DNA of 64,000 nt from Leuconostoc rapi (GCF_016908715.1 NZ_JAFBEK010000002.1:62001-126000); one strand, 5' to 3'. Numbered from the stretch's first letter, positions 11,511 through 20,477 are shown. A program made the numbers and translations. The notes: generated from the sequence alone by a model not told the origin.

Positions 11511-13654
11511 TGATTGATTTTAAGCAGTCAAAATATTATGTCAATCGTGAAATTAGTTGGTTAGCCTTTAATGATCGTGTGTTAGAAGAGGCAAGAGATG
11601 TTTATAATCCGTTACTGGAGCGCGCTAATTTTTTAGCCATTACGCAAAAAAACATGGACGAATGGTTCATGGTGCGTGTTGCGAGTTTGCAACAACAGGT
11701 AATGATAGGACTTGATAAGGCAGATGCATCGGGATTAACACCAAAAAAACAATTAGATCAAGTATCACTTGTCGCAGGTCAACAGATTAAAAATCAGTAT
11801 CAAGTGTTAACACGTAGTCTATTGCCTGCTTTAAAACGCGAGGGATTTGAATTGTTACGTGCTGCTGATTTGTCCACCACGCAGTATCATTTTTTGAAAC
11901 AATTTTTTGAGCAAGAACTGCTTCCTGTATTGACACCAATGGCTATTGATTCAACACGTCCGTTTCCTTTTTTAGCTAACGATACATTAAATATTGGTGT
12001 CCGGCTTAAAAAAGAAAACGAAAAGTCGGAAAAATATATTGCTGTATTGCAGGTACCAGAGACATCAGGTCGTGTGATTACTCTGCCAGAAGAAAATCAG
12101 TATATCCTAATTGAGGACATTGTCCAGCTTTTTTTGGGATCACTGTTTCCAGGATATACCATTAAAGAATCTATGGTATTCCATGTGCTGAGAGATATGG
12201 AATTAGATATCGCTGACGATGAGGATACACCCAATATCTTACAAGATGTTCAGTCTAAGTTGCAGGAACGTGAGCGTGGCCGCATTATTCGCGTCATCTT
12301 ATCACACACCACTAGCAAAGCTTTGATGACAAAGTTGATTAAATTATTGCATGTTGATGAAGAGCGGACCTATCGTGTGAATGGACCGATTGATTTAACT
12401 TTTTTAAGTGCTTGGCTCAAGTTAATAACCGCGCCAGAGTTACAATTTCCGTCTTTTACGGGTTATAATGATACCGATTTAGTACCAGATAAGTTGTTTG
12501 CTAGTATTCGGCAAAAAGACTATTTACTACACCACCCCTACGACTCTTTTAAGTCAGTTGTATCGTTTATCCAAACAGCAGCTCAAGATGATCAGGTTTT
12601 GGCAATTAAAATGACCTTGTATCGTGTTTCTGGGAAATCGCCAATTATTAAAGCACTTGGGGATGCGGCGCGACGTGGTAAACAGGTGACGGTTTTAGTA
12701 GAAATTAAAGCGCGCTTCGATGAAGAAAATAATGTCCATTGGGCGCGTGAACTGGAGCAACAGGGTGTTCACGTAGTCTATGGTTTGCGTGGTTTGAAGA
12801 CACACGCAAAAGTTGTTTTGGTGGTTCGTCGTGAAGATGATGCAATTAGACGCTATGTACACTTGGGGACAGGAAACTATAATGACGTCACAGCTAATTT
12901 TTATACGGATTTGGGTCTTTTGACGAGCGATTCTGAATTAGGGGCGGATGTTGCGTCAATCTTTAATATTTTAACGGGTTATTCAGACCCTGGTTACTTT
13001 CATCAGTTGCATATGTCACCCGATGGTATTCGTGAATTCATTTACGAACAAATTGATAATGAAATTACCAATGCTAAAGCCGGTCGGCCGGCAGCAATCA
13101 AAATGAAGTTTAATTCATTATCAGACGAACAAATGATTCGTCGCTTGTACCAAGCTAGTTACGCTGGTGTGAAGATACAATTGATTATTCGTGGCATTAC
13201 AATGTTAAAGGTTGATTTGCCAGAGGTGAGTGACACAATAGAAGTACATTCAATTGTTGGTCGTTTTTTGGAGCATAGTCGTATTTATAGCTTTGAAAAC
13301 GACGGAAACCCAAAAGTTTATTTGTCGTCAGCAGATTTAATGACACGTAATTTAAATCGACGTGTTGAATTGTTATTTCCACTTAAAAATGAACCCATTA
13401 GAGATAAGGTGTTGGCAATTTTTCAAACAATGTGGGACGATAATGTTAAAACACGTGTTCTCCAAGCCGATGGTCGTTTTGTTAAGAAAGATCGTCGGGG
13501 TGTGGTAGCTTTAAACTCACAAGAGAAGTTTATTAACGATAGTTTATTACAACAAAAAAAGCAGATCAAACGTGAAAGCTTGGAAACAGCAACCCAACAA
13601 TTTGAACCGCTAAATAATCCATTCTTAAATGAAAAGCAGGGAAACGAATCATGA
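11510..13654 (+). CDS. ppk: Polyphosphate kinase 1
   Basis: PPK1, 714 residues, makes inorganic polyphosphate from ATP. The N-terminal motif YYVNREISWLAFNDRVLEEA opens the protein. The two phospholipase-D-like catalytic segments are intact: KARFDEENNVHWARELE followed by GLKTHAKVVL with the phosphorylated histidine near residue 431 and HLGTGNYN, then VGRFLEHSRIYSF near residue 589 and SSADLMTRNLNRRVELLFP. Its start codon overlaps the stop of the upstream gene (TAATG), and its stop overlaps ppx (ATGA), so all three are translationally coupled. Confidence 0.97.
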   Translation: MIDFKQSKYYVNREISWLAFNDRVLEEARDVYNPLLERANFLAITQKNMDEWFMVRVASLQQQVMIGLDKADASGLTPKKQLDQVSLVAGQQIKNQYQVLTRSLLPALKREGFELLRAADLSTTQYHFLKQFFEQELLPVLTPMAIDSTRPFPFLANDTLNIGVRLKKENEKSEKYIAVLQVPETSGRVITLPEENQYILIEDIVQLFLGSLFPGYTIKESMVFHVLRDMELDIADDEDTPNILQDVQSKLQERERGRIIRVILSHTTSKALMTKLIKLLHVDEERTYRVNGPIDLTFLSAWLKLITAPELQFPSFTGYNDTDLVPDKLFASIRQKDYLLHHPYDSFKSVVSFIQTAAQDDQVLAIKMTLYRVSGKSPIIKALGDAARRGKQVTVLVEIKARFDEENNVHWARELEQQGVHVVYGLRGLKTHAKVVLVVRREDDAIRRYVHLGTGNYNDVTANFYTDLGLLTSDSELGADVASIFNILTGYSDPGYFHQLHMSPDGIREFIYEQIDNEITNAKAGRPAAIKMKFNSLSDEQMIRRLYQASYAGVKIQLIIRGITMLKVDLPEVSDTIEVHSIVGRFLEHSRIYSFENDGNPKVYLSSADLMTRNLNRRVELLFPLKNEPIRDKVLAIFQTMWDDNVKTRVLQADGRFVKKDRRGVVALNSQEKFINDSLLQQKKQIKRESLETATQQFEPLNNPFLNEKQGNES

Positions 13655-14637
13655 CAGTGATTGCAGTAATCGATTTAGGATCTAATTCAGTACGAATGAC
13701 AGTTAGCCGTTATCATAGAGACGGTTCTTACGAAGTATTAGCTAGATTTCAAGAAATGGTACGTTTATCAGAAGGTATGGGACCGAATAAAGTGTTACAG
13801 CCAGAAGCTATTTCACGTGCAATGATTGTTTTGAATAAATTTAAGCAAGCGCTTTCGGCCTACCAAGTCAATAAATTAGAAGTCTATGCGGTGGCTACGG
13901 CTGCTGTTCGTCAAGCAAGCAATCAAGGAGAATTTTTAGCCGCTTTCAAAGAAACTATGGGATTTGATTTGCGAGTGTTAGCTGGTGAAGAGGAAGCACA
14001 TTTTGATTATGTTGGTGTGATCAACACCTTACCGATCAATGATGCCTTGATTTTAGATACTGGTGGTGCCTCATCAGAAATTATTTTAGTTAGGAATCAA
14101 CAGGCAGTACATGCGGTGAGTTTACCAGTAGGGGCTGTTAATATTTCTGAAACTTATTTAGGGACAGATAAGATATTAGCTAGTGAGTTATTTGAAGCTA
14201 TTGTTGCACTCCGCCAACTTTTTGGTGATATTGCATGGTTACACGAGTCGAAAAATATGCCAGTTATTGCTCTTGGTGGGAGTAATCGTACATTAGCTAA
14301 AATAAGCCGTAAAAAAGAAAAAATTCAAGATATGGCCGTGCATGGCTATCATCTAAACATTCAAGAAGTGGCATCAATTTATGGGAATATCTTAAAAAAA
14401 GATTTGGATGGCCGTAAAAAAATGCCCGGTCTCGCCAAAGAACGAGGCGACATCATTGTCGGCGGGTTATTACCCTTAGTTGAGTTACTTCTGTTTACCG
14501 AAGGACAACAAGTTATTTTTTCACAAAGTGGCTTGCGAGAAGGTGTGCTTTTTGAACAAATCTCATCCAATACAGGTCATGATGTTGTCTCGCCAGAGCC
14601 AGCAGCGATGACAATGGATGCAGAGGATTTACCATGA
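13651..14637 (+). CDS. ppx: Exopolyphosphatase, Ppx/GppA family
   Basis: This 328-residue enzyme is expected to hydrolyse polyphosphate (or ppGpp) from its end. All catalytic motifs are present: AVIDLGSNSVRMTV at the N terminus, AVATAAVRQASN, LAGEEEAHFDY with the general base, ILDTGGASSEII and the LPVGAVNISE loop. It is the short, two-domain form and lacks the HD region that the first gene of the operon carries. The operon thus pairs a synthase with an active phosphatase and a degenerate, HD-bearing relative. A bidirectional terminator follows. Confidence 0.93.
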   Translation: MTVIAVIDLGSNSVRMTVSRYHRDGSYEVLARFQEMVRLSEGMGPNKVLQPEAISRAMIVLNKFKQALSAYQVNKLEVYAVATAAVRQASNQGEFLAAFKETMGFDLRVLAGEEEAHFDYVGVINTLPINDALILDTGGASSEIILVRNQQAVHAVSLPVGAVNISETYLGTDKILASELFEAIVALRQLFGDIAWLHESKNMPVIALGGSNRTLAKISRKKEKIQDMAVHGYHLNIQEVASIYGNILKKDLDGRKKMPGLAKERGDIIVGGLLPLVELLLFTEGQQVIFSQSGLREGVLFEQISSNTGHDVVSPEPAAMTMDAEDLP

Positions 14638-14670
14638 TAACAGCGCTAATCGTGTCATTTGACCCGAAAT

Positions 14671-14711
14671 AAAAAAAGACAAGCCTTAACGTTAAAGGTT
14701 TGTCTTTTTTT
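14671..14711. terminator. Bidirectional terminator between ppx and tRNA-Arg
   Basis: The stem at 14671-14687 pairs with 14695-14711 and is flanked by A-run on one side and T-run on the other. It serves ppx on the plus strand and tRNA-Arg on the minus strand. Confidence 0.9.
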
Positions 14712-14712
14712 A

Positions 14713-14784
14713 TGATCTACCCGGGAGTCGAACCCGGATTTCAAGAACCGGAATCTTGCGTGCGATCCATTACACTAGCAGATC
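14713..14784 (-). tRNA. tRNA-Arg (anticodon CCG)
   Basis: The minus strand folds into a full cloverleaf: 7-bp acceptor stem (GATCTGC with GTAGATC, one G-U), D stem GTGT/GCAC, anticodon stem CAAGA/TCTTG with loop TTCCGGT giving anticodon CCG, and T arm CCGGG-TTCGACT-CCCGG. The discriminator is A. The 3' CCA is not encoded. It reads the codon CGG. Confidence 0.95.
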
Positions 14785-14795
14785 ATAACTATTTA

Positions 14796-14823
14796 ATTAT
14801 AGCTTATTTTACCGGAATTTCAA
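14796..14823 (-). promoter_or_regulatory. tRNA-Arg promoter
   Basis: On the minus strand, TTGAAA (14823-14818) and TATAAT (14801-14796) are 16 bases apart. The start would fall just before the tRNA 5' end at 14784. The -35 lies inside the end of the YigZ-family gene. Confidence 0.75.
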
Positions 14824-15439
14824 AGAAAGTTTCTTCACCAATTTCAAAAGTGACTTGGCCGGCTAATACATTTGTGATGTCAGTCTGAAATTCATCTAAT
14901 CGATCAGCAGATACGGGAATGATTAGATGTACTGCAGTATCATACGTTGTCGTTGTAATTTGGTAATTATGGTTTGAAAGCCAGTAAGTAATCATGTCGG
15001 TATTTTTGTAGTCTACTGTAACTGTTATTTTTTGCTGGGTAACACGTAAAACGAAGCCAGCACTGCTGACGCCTTCTGCTACTGTGCCAGCATAAGCACG
15101 TATTAAGCCGCCAGCGCCTAATTTAATACCACCAAAATAGCGCGTTACAACGGCAACGACATCATGTAAATTGTTTTTTTGCAATACTTCTAACATGGGA
15201 ACACCAGCAGTGCCGCTGGGTTCACCATTATCAGAATAACGTTTAATTTGGCTATTGTCACCTAAAACATAAGCAAATACGTGATGTGCTGCTTTGGGGT
15301 GTTTTTTACTGATTTCATCAACAAAAGACTGGGCAGATGCCTCAGAATCAATTCGTGACATATTTAAAATGAACCGTGATTTTTTAATTTCTTGCGTCCA
15401 AGAAAAATTATGGGGCGCAATTGTGAGATAGTCTGACAT
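14804..15439 (-). CDS. YigZ/YvyE family protein (IMPACT N-terminal domain)
   Basis: This 211-residue protein belongs to the YigZ family (UPF0029), which has an N-terminal IMPACT-like domain and a ferredoxin-like C-terminal domain; its biochemical role is not settled. Seen here are KKSRFI near residue 20, AHHVFAYVLGD, the signature YSDNGEPSGTAGVPMLEVL, and VTRYFGGIKLGAGGLIRAYAG. It is divergent from comFA with only 17 bases between the start codons, and neither start has a ribosome binding site. A TATAAT at 15452-15447 (minus strand) ends seven bases before its ATG. Confidence 0.92.
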   Translation of the reverse strand: MSDYLTIAPHNFSWTQEIKKSRFILNMSRIDSEASAQSFVDEISKKHPKAAHHVFAYVLGDNSQIKRYSDNGEPSGTAGVPMLEVLQKNNLHDVVAVVTRYFGGIKLGAGGLIRAYAGTVAEGVSSAGFVLRVTQQKITVTVDYKNTDMITYWLSNHNYQITTTTYDTAVHLIIPVSADRLDEFQTDITNVLAGQVTFEIGEETFFEIPVK

Positions 15440-15456
15440 ATATCGTATTATACAGT
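15440..15456. promoter_or_regulatory. 17-base divergent promoter between the YigZ-family gene and comFA
   Basis: The whole gap holds a near-palindromic TATTATA core. Read rightward it gives TATTAT (15446-15451), five bases before the comFA ATG. Read leftward it gives TATAAT (15452-15447), seven bases before the YigZ-gene ATG. Neither side has room for an untranslated leader. Confidence 0.55.
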
Positions 15457-16731
15457 ATGAAAGTACATTATGGTCGTCAAATTATTCAGCCTAAAATAGC
15501 CACATCATCAGAAAAATTCACTATCTCACCAGCCTTTATTGCACACGTTTGCCAACGCTGTGGTCAAAAAAATAATGAAAAATTACCCAACAATCATTTC
15601 TATTGCCAAGCGTGTTTATCTTTAGGACGTGTTAGCTCTCATGACGTGTTGTTATCATATCCTGAACCCAATGATTTTACAGGTGAGGTGATATTATCGT
15701 GGCAAGGACGTCTCACTAGGCAACAGCAGGATGTCAGTGATGAACTCATTGAAACACTTGCACGACAACGTGAGCATCTTATTTGGGCTGTTACGGGTGC
15801 TGGTAAAACAGAAATGTTGTTTCCGGTCATTTATCAAGCATTGAAACAAAAGTTGCGTGTGGCAATTGTGTCACCACGGATTGATGTGATTGTTGAACTT
15901 GCGCCACGCCTGCGACAAGCATTTTCACAGACTGATATGGTTGTGTTACATGGCGCGCAAACAGAAGACTACCGTTATACACAGTTAGTATTAGCCACAA
16001 CGCACCAAATGTTACGTTTTAAATCGGCATTTGATTTATTAATTGTGGATGAGGTCGATAGCTTTCCTTATGCGGGAGATAAAATGTTAGAACATGCTGT
16101 TGAGACCGCTCGCAAAAGTCATAGTGCGCTCATTTATCTTAGCGCTACACCAACAAAAGCACTTCAAAAGCGCGTTAAACATCATGAATTAATGGCCTCG
16201 TATTTACCATTGCGATTTCATCAACACTTATTACCGACGTTGAACACCAAAATAGTTAGTGATTGGCGAAAAAAATTACCTGCCAAATTTTTAAAACAAA
16301 TTCGTCAATTAACACAAAACCATGGTCGATTCTTAATTTTTGTGCCCAAAGTAGCGGACTTAAAACCTGTTTTTCAGATGATTGAAAAACATTTTCCAGA
16401 CATCAATGGTGCTTATGTTCACGCTGCCGATCCCTATCGACAAGAAAAAGTACAAAAAATGAGAGATGAGGCATATCAATATCTTGTCACAACGACGATT
16501 TTGGAACGAGGTGTGACATTTCCTGGGATTGATGTCTTAATTTTAGGTGCAGATGAAGCAATATTTAGTGAGAATGCGCTGGTTCAAATTGCTGGTAGAG
16601 TTGGCCGTAGTAAGGATCGACCAACTGGTCTTGTTTTGGCTTACATTCAGCATACCACGCTTAAAATAAGAGCAGCGCAGCATCAAATAAAGCAAATGAA
16701 TCGGCGCGGGAAGCGTTTGGGAGGACAATGA
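15457..16731 (+). CDS. comFA: ComFA-like DNA helicase/translocase
   Basis: This 424-residue superfamily 2 ATPase is the late competence protein thought to help pull transforming single-stranded DNA into the cytoplasm. It has an N-terminal zinc finger (C32, C35, C50, C53), Walker A AVTGAGKTEM near 112-120, the DEVD Walker B, the SAT motif III (LSATPTKALQKR), TTTILERGVTFP and the motif VI QIAGRVGRS. It overlaps comFC (ATGA). No ribosome binding site precedes ATG 15457, which sits right behind a TATTAT box. Confidence 0.93.
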   Translation: MKVHYGRQIIQPKIATSSEKFTISPAFIAHVCQRCGQKNNEKLPNNHFYCQACLSLGRVSSHDVLLSYPEPNDFTGEVILSWQGRLTRQQQDVSDELIETLARQREHLIWAVTGAGKTEMLFPVIYQALKQKLRVAIVSPRIDVIVELAPRLRQAFSQTDMVVLHGAQTEDYRYTQLVLATTHQMLRFKSAFDLLIVDEVDSFPYAGDKMLEHAVETARKSHSALIYLSATPTKALQKRVKHHELMASYLPLRFHQHLLPTLNTKIVSDWRKKLPAKFLKQIRQLTQNHGRFLIFVPKVADLKPVFQMIEKHFPDINGAYVHAADPYRQEKVQKMRDEAYQYLVTTTILERGVTFPGIDVLILGADEAIFSENALVQIAGRVGRSKDRPTGLVLAYIQHTTLKIRAAQHQIKQMNRRGKRLGGQ

Positions 16732-17402
16732 TGACCTGTCGTTTATGCCAAGAATTTCTTGATGATCACGCATCATTATTGCAAACGTTTGGATTTATAA
16801 AATGGCAAAAAAGGCAAATATGTCAAGTTTGCGAAGCAACATTTTCATTAATTAAAACAGGGTGTTTAGGTTGTGGTCGTAACCAAGATACGCAACAATT
16901 GTGTTATGATTGCCAGCGTTGGCAACAACAAGGCAAACAACTACTAAATCATCAAGCGTTATATCAATACAATGATGCGATGCGTCAATTTATGCAGCAG
17001 TATAAATTTAATGGTGACTACGCTTTGCGTGCTATTTTTAATCATGAGTTAATCCAAAAAGTACAGACTATAGCTACGGATATGGTTGTGCCTATTCCAG
17101 TGAGCCAGCACACGATGTTTACACGCGGATTTAACCAAACTACAGGTTTAATAGCAGGTATTAAGTACCAATCTATCTTGCAAGTCAGGACAACGCAAAA
17201 GTCGCACCAGTCTCAATTTAATCGGCAAGAACGTTTGACACGAGAGCAGATTTTTACTGTTAAAGAAGGTGTATCGTTACAAGGTAAACAAATTTTATTG
17301 ATTGATGATGTCTATACCACAGGAAATACTTTATTTCATGCCGCCGATTTGTTATATGAATTAGGTGCTGAAAATGTGAAAAGTTTATCCTTAGCACGAT
17401 AA
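16728..17402 (+). CDS. comFC: ComFC-like phosphoribosyltransferase-fold competence protein
   Basis: This 224-residue partner of ComFA has an N-terminal zinc-binding part (CRLCQE, CQVC, CLGCG, CYDC) and a C-terminal phosphoribosyltransferase domain with the PRPP-type loop LLIDDVYTTGNTLFHAADLL. MVVPIPVSQHTMFTRGFNQT matches the ComF family hallmark. Its start (ATG 16728 or the adjacent ATG 16731) overlaps the comFA stop and is preceded by gggagga. In transformable bacteria both proteins act in DNA uptake at the membrane. Confidence 0.92.
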   Translation: MMTCRLCQEFLDDHASLLQTFGFIKWQKRQICQVCEATFSLIKTGCLGCGRNQDTQQLCYDCQRWQQQGKQLLNHQALYQYNDAMRQFMQQYKFNGDYALRAIFNHELIQKVQTIATDMVVPIPVSQHTMFTRGFNQTTGLIAGIKYQSILQVRTTQKSHQSQFNRQERLTREQIFTVKEGVSLQGKQILLIDDVYTTGNTLFHAADLLYELGAENVKSLSLAR

Positions 17403-17427
17403 ATATGAAAAAATGAAGATTTTTACA

Positions 17428-17454
17428 GAAAACGCTTACACATGTGGTATAATT
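17428..17454 (+). promoter_or_regulatory. hpf promoter with overlapping catabolite-responsive element
   Basis: An extended -10 (TGG followed by TATAAT, 17449-17454) is preceded at 17428-17441 by agaaaacgcttaca. That matches the CcpA cre consensus TGNAANCGNTNNCA at every fixed position except the first. A bound CcpA would cover the -35 region and repress. Confidence 0.65.
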
Positions 17455-17483
17455 AATATAGTAACTCAATGGAGGAATTAATT

Positions 17484-18032
17484 ATGTTAGATTATAATGT
17501 ACGTGGCGAAAATATCGCAGTGACTGACGCACTCCGAGAATATGTGGAGAAGCGTTTGACAAAGTTAAACCGTTATATCGAGGAAAAATCTCGTGCGAAC
17601 GTTAACTTGCGCACCTATAAGTCAGATAATTCTGGTAAAGCTGAAGTAACGATCGTATTACCTTATGTTGTGTTACGCGCAGAAGATACAAACCCAGATC
17701 TGTATGCAGCCGTAGATGCTGTATCTGAAAAGTTGGAACGTCAGATTCGTAAGTATAAGACGAAAATTAACCGTAAATCACGTGAAACAGGGTTTAAGGG
17801 TATTGATTCTAATGATGAAATCCCAGCTGCGGACGTTGATGATGATGCATTACAAATTGTTCGTACAAAGCAAGTTGACTTGAAACCAATGTCACCAGAA
17901 GAAGCAGCATTGCAAATGGACTTACTAGAGCATGACTTTTTCATCTTTCAGGATGCTGAAACAAACACTGACTCAGTGATTTACAAGCGTCAAGATGGTA
18001 AATATGGTCTGCTTGAAACTGCAGAACGTTAA
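17484..18032 (+). CDS. hpf: Ribosome hibernation promoting factor, long form
   Basis: This 182-residue long-form HPF binds 30S subunits through its N-terminal domain (LDYNVRGENIAVTDALREYVEKRLTKL). It dimerises 70S ribosomes into inactive 100S particles through its C-terminal domain (KQVDLKPMSPEEAALQMDLLEHDFFIFQDAET). The true start is ATG 17484, with ggagg at 17471-17475; an in-frame ATG at 17469 overlaps that site and is unlikely. It is a single-gene unit with its own promoter, a cre-like site and a terminator. Confidence 0.96.
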   Translation: MLDYNVRGENIAVTDALREYVEKRLTKLNRYIEEKSRANVNLRTYKSDNSGKAEVTIVLPYVVLRAEDTNPDLYAAVDAVSEKLERQIRKYKTKINRKSRETGFKGIDSNDEIPAADVDDDALQIVRTKQVDLKPMSPEEAALQMDLLEHDFFIFQDAETNTDSVIYKRQDGKYGLLETAER

Positions 18033-18041
18033 ATTGAAATG

Positions 18042-18069
18042 AAAAAGCCAAACCCTCGTTTGGCTTTTT
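18042..18069 (+). terminator. hpf terminator
   Basis: A 12-bp stem (18042-18053 with 18058-18069) with a 4-base loop ends in a T-run. Confidence 0.92.
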
Positions 18070-18181
18070 ATTATGACAAAAATTTGTGTTAAAAGTCATA
18101 AAAATTTATAAAGATGCCCCTAAAATTCTCTTTTATCGTTATGCTAGTAAAGTATATCTAGTAGATTAAAGAGGTTTTTTT

Positions 18182-19729
18182 ATGTCAAGTTGGCTGTATT
18201 TATTTAAAAATAAACGACAATTAGTCAAGTGGCTAGTTGCAACTGTGCTTCCAATTTTATTTGTGGTGGGTTTTTTAAGTGTGACGAATCACACGTCACA
18301 ACAAGTTAATCAACTTCGCGTCGCAGTTGTTAATTTGGATAAGGGTGCGCGTTATCGTGATAAACAACGTGATATTGGCGATGATTTTTCACGTACATTA
18401 CATCAAAATAGATCGTTTAAAGCGATTAACTATGCCACACAAAATCAGGCAGAATCAGCTTTGCGTCACGGTAATGTTAGTGCTGTTGTTATTATGCCAA
18501 TTAATTTTACCAGTCAGCTAGCGTCTGCTCAAAAATCTGGTAAAAGTGTTAGCATTAAACAGCTGATTGCTAGTGGGCAGAGTCAATTTGCATCTCAGTA
18601 TATCCAGCGTGAACTAATCAGTACATTAAATCGCGAAAATACACTATTGTCAGTTGGTATAGCTAATAGTTCAGTACTAAAAAAACTGACTAATCAAAGT
18701 CAAAGTTTGTCAAAACAAGCCGATGATTTGCAAGTTAACTTGCAGGCTGTGGGTAATGGCATCGATGAACAGACAACGAGTGACCTTCAAGAAAAAACTA
18801 ATGATGAAGCGACTAAATTAGCCAGTTATTCCGCGCAACTTAATGATGCTGTGAGTGCAGGAGATACAGCTAAAATTCAAGAGATGGCTGTAGCGATTAA
18901 TGACGTTTCTTACGCAATGCAAACAACTGTTGTCGGTGGGATTAGTAATATTTCAGCAAACCTCAGTCAGACGAAAGCACTGAGTGACCGCACAGGCGTT
19001 ATTCAATCAAGTGCTAAAGACATCCAAAATGGGCAATCACAAATTGCCTCCCAACTAAAAGATATGCTTGGTGAGCAGGCAGCTAATCAAAATATGTCAC
19101 CGCTATCACAAATTGTATCCTTTGATACGACAGATATTCAACCGATTAAACAAGGTGGACAAACGATGTTGCCTAATATTTTGGTCATCGGTGTTACCAT
19201 CTTAGCTATGTTATTTGGTCTGATGCTCCCCTTGAAATCTGCTAAAAAAGAGGCACTTGCGTTAGAACAATGGTGGGGAACTTTTCAAATTGCTGGCGTA
19301 TTAAATATGTTGGCAATCATGTTGATGGTGCTTGGTACCAAGCTTTTAAATATATCAATAGGCAATTACTGGTCTGTCACTGGTGTTACGTTGGTGGCGT
19401 CATTGGCAATGATGAGCATCGTTTGGTATTTAAAACAATTAATGGGTCAAAGTGGCTGGTGGCTTGCACTATCGGTTATGTTGCTACAAGCCATTTTTAC
19501 GATAACGACAACACCAGAAGCTATGTCGACAGGTATTTTTAAATTTATCCGTAATATTTTGCCACTGACAGCCTTGAATAATGCGATCACACGATTAGTG
19601 TTTGGTGGTTATGTGCAACAGGAAGTTATGATATTAATTTTGTGGTTGTTAGTATTTGTCATATTGCTAGTGACATATTATCGCATTCAGCAACGTCACA
19701 TTTTGACAAACGAACTGAGTGAATCATGA
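18182..19729 (+). CDS. YhgE/Pip-type ABC-2 membrane protein
   Basis: This 515-residue membrane protein has the architecture of the YhgE/Pip and ABC-2 permease group. There is one N-terminal membrane segment (about residues 17-33), then a long extracytoplasmic stretch beginning LRVAVVNLDKGA and rich in Gln/Ser coiled-coil sequence (about 160-300). Five or so membrane segments follow in the C-terminal third. The aaagagg at 18168-18174 supports the start. No ATPase partner is adjacent. The TetR gene just downstream on the same strand is probably its regulator. The substrate cannot be told; efflux or cell-envelope work is a guess from the family. Confidence 0.75.
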   Translation: MSSWLYLFKNKRQLVKWLVATVLPILFVVGFLSVTNHTSQQVNQLRVAVVNLDKGARYRDKQRDIGDDFSRTLHQNRSFKAINYATQNQAESALRHGNVSAVVIMPINFTSQLASAQKSGKSVSIKQLIASGQSQFASQYIQRELISTLNRENTLLSVGIANSSVLKKLTNQSQSLSKQADDLQVNLQAVGNGIDEQTTSDLQEKTNDEATKLASYSAQLNDAVSAGDTAKIQEMAVAINDVSYAMQTTVVGGISNISANLSQTKALSDRTGVIQSSAKDIQNGQSQIASQLKDMLGEQAANQNMSPLSQIVSFDTTDIQPIKQGGQTMLPNILVIGVTILAMLFGLMLPLKSAKKEALALEQWWGTFQIAGVLNMLAIMLMVLGTKLLNISIGNYWSVTGVTLVASLAMMSIVWYLKQLMGQSGWWLALSVMLLQAIFTITTTPEAMSTGIFKFIRNILPLTALNNAITRLVFGGYVQQEVMILILWLLVFVILLVTYYRIQQRHILTNELSES

Positions 19730-19782
19730 GCTAGATAGCTGATTGATTTTAGAACATATGAGTGATTTGAATATGGCAATGG

Positions 19783-19808
19783 AAGTATGGCGAAAGTCAT
19801 ACTTTTTT
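19783..19808 (+). terminator. Terminator between the membrane protein and tetR
   Basis: The stem AAGTATG/CATACTT (19783-19789 with 19798-19804) continues into a T-run. Confidence 0.7.
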
Positions 19809-19836
19809 AAAACTAAAAAGGGTGTAAAATAATTGT

Positions 19837-20424
19837 ATGGGCACAAGAACAACAAGTGAAGCAACACGCGAAAAAATTTTATTAGCGGCAACGACGCTTT
19901 TTTTGGCGCGTGGTTATGCGCAAACAACGACACGTGAAATTACTAAGGTACTCAATATGACACAACCAGCTTTATACCATTATTTTGGCGATAAAGAGGC
20001 ACTATTCGTTGAAGTTATTAAACGTGTGGGTCAACAGGTTGCCACTAATATGCAGTTGGTGTTGGCTAAGACATACGATCAACCTATTGCGCAACTTGTT
20101 GATATGACACAGGTCATTGTCACTCGCCATCCGCGAGATGTGTTCACATTAATCCATGGCAGTTTTTCAGACCTATCTTCGGTGAGTCAACGTGAGTTAG
20201 GAATTGTATTTGGTCGTGATTACGTTATGCCTATTGCACAATTTTTTGATCAGGAAGCGCTTAAATTACGTCATCACATCGACCCAAAAATTGCGAGTTC
20301 GTTTTATATTACCAGCTTGGCACCCTTATTTAGTGACTTTCATGCAATTAATAATGAACAAACGATGACTGAACGAATTCAACAATTACTTGATTTGATA
20401 CTTTATGGTGTCGCGCAACGTTGA
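19837..20424 (+). CDS. TetR/AcrR family transcriptional regulator
   Basis: This 195-residue repressor-type regulator has a clear N-terminal helix-turn-helix: REKILLAATTLFLARGYAQTTTREITKVLNMTQPALYHYFGDKEALFVEV. The ligand-binding part (about residues 60-195) is not diagnostic. A terminator separates it from the membrane-protein gene, so it has its own promoter. A TAAAAT box at 19825-19830 ends six bases before the ATG, and the only purine-rich stretch (agggtg) is too far upstream for a normal ribosome binding site. It likely controls the YhgE/Pip-type neighbour. Confidence 0.88.
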   Translation: MGTRTTSEATREKILLAATTLFLARGYAQTTTREITKVLNMTQPALYHYFGDKEALFVEVIKRVGQQVATNMQLVLAKTYDQPIAQLVDMTQVIVTRHPRDVFTLIHGSFSDLSSVSQRELGIVFGRDYVMPIAQFFDQEALKLRHHIDPKIASSFYITSLAPLFSDFHAINNEQTMTERIQQLLDLILYGVAQR

Positions 20425-20449
20425 GTTTTAGTGTGCTAAATGTTATGCT
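20421..20449 (+). promoter_or_regulatory. rpmG-secE promoter
   Basis: TTGAGT (20421-20426) and TATGCT (20444-20449) are 17 bases apart, with a TGn extended -10 at 20441-20443. The -35 overlaps the tetR stop region. Confidence 0.75.
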
Positions 20450-20477
20450 AGAAGAAGAATTTAACGGAGAATCAGAT

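Noticed and set aside
14700-14888. 62-residue plus-strand frame over tRNA-Arg
   Set aside because: It overlaps the tRNA, its terminator and the end of the YigZ-family gene.
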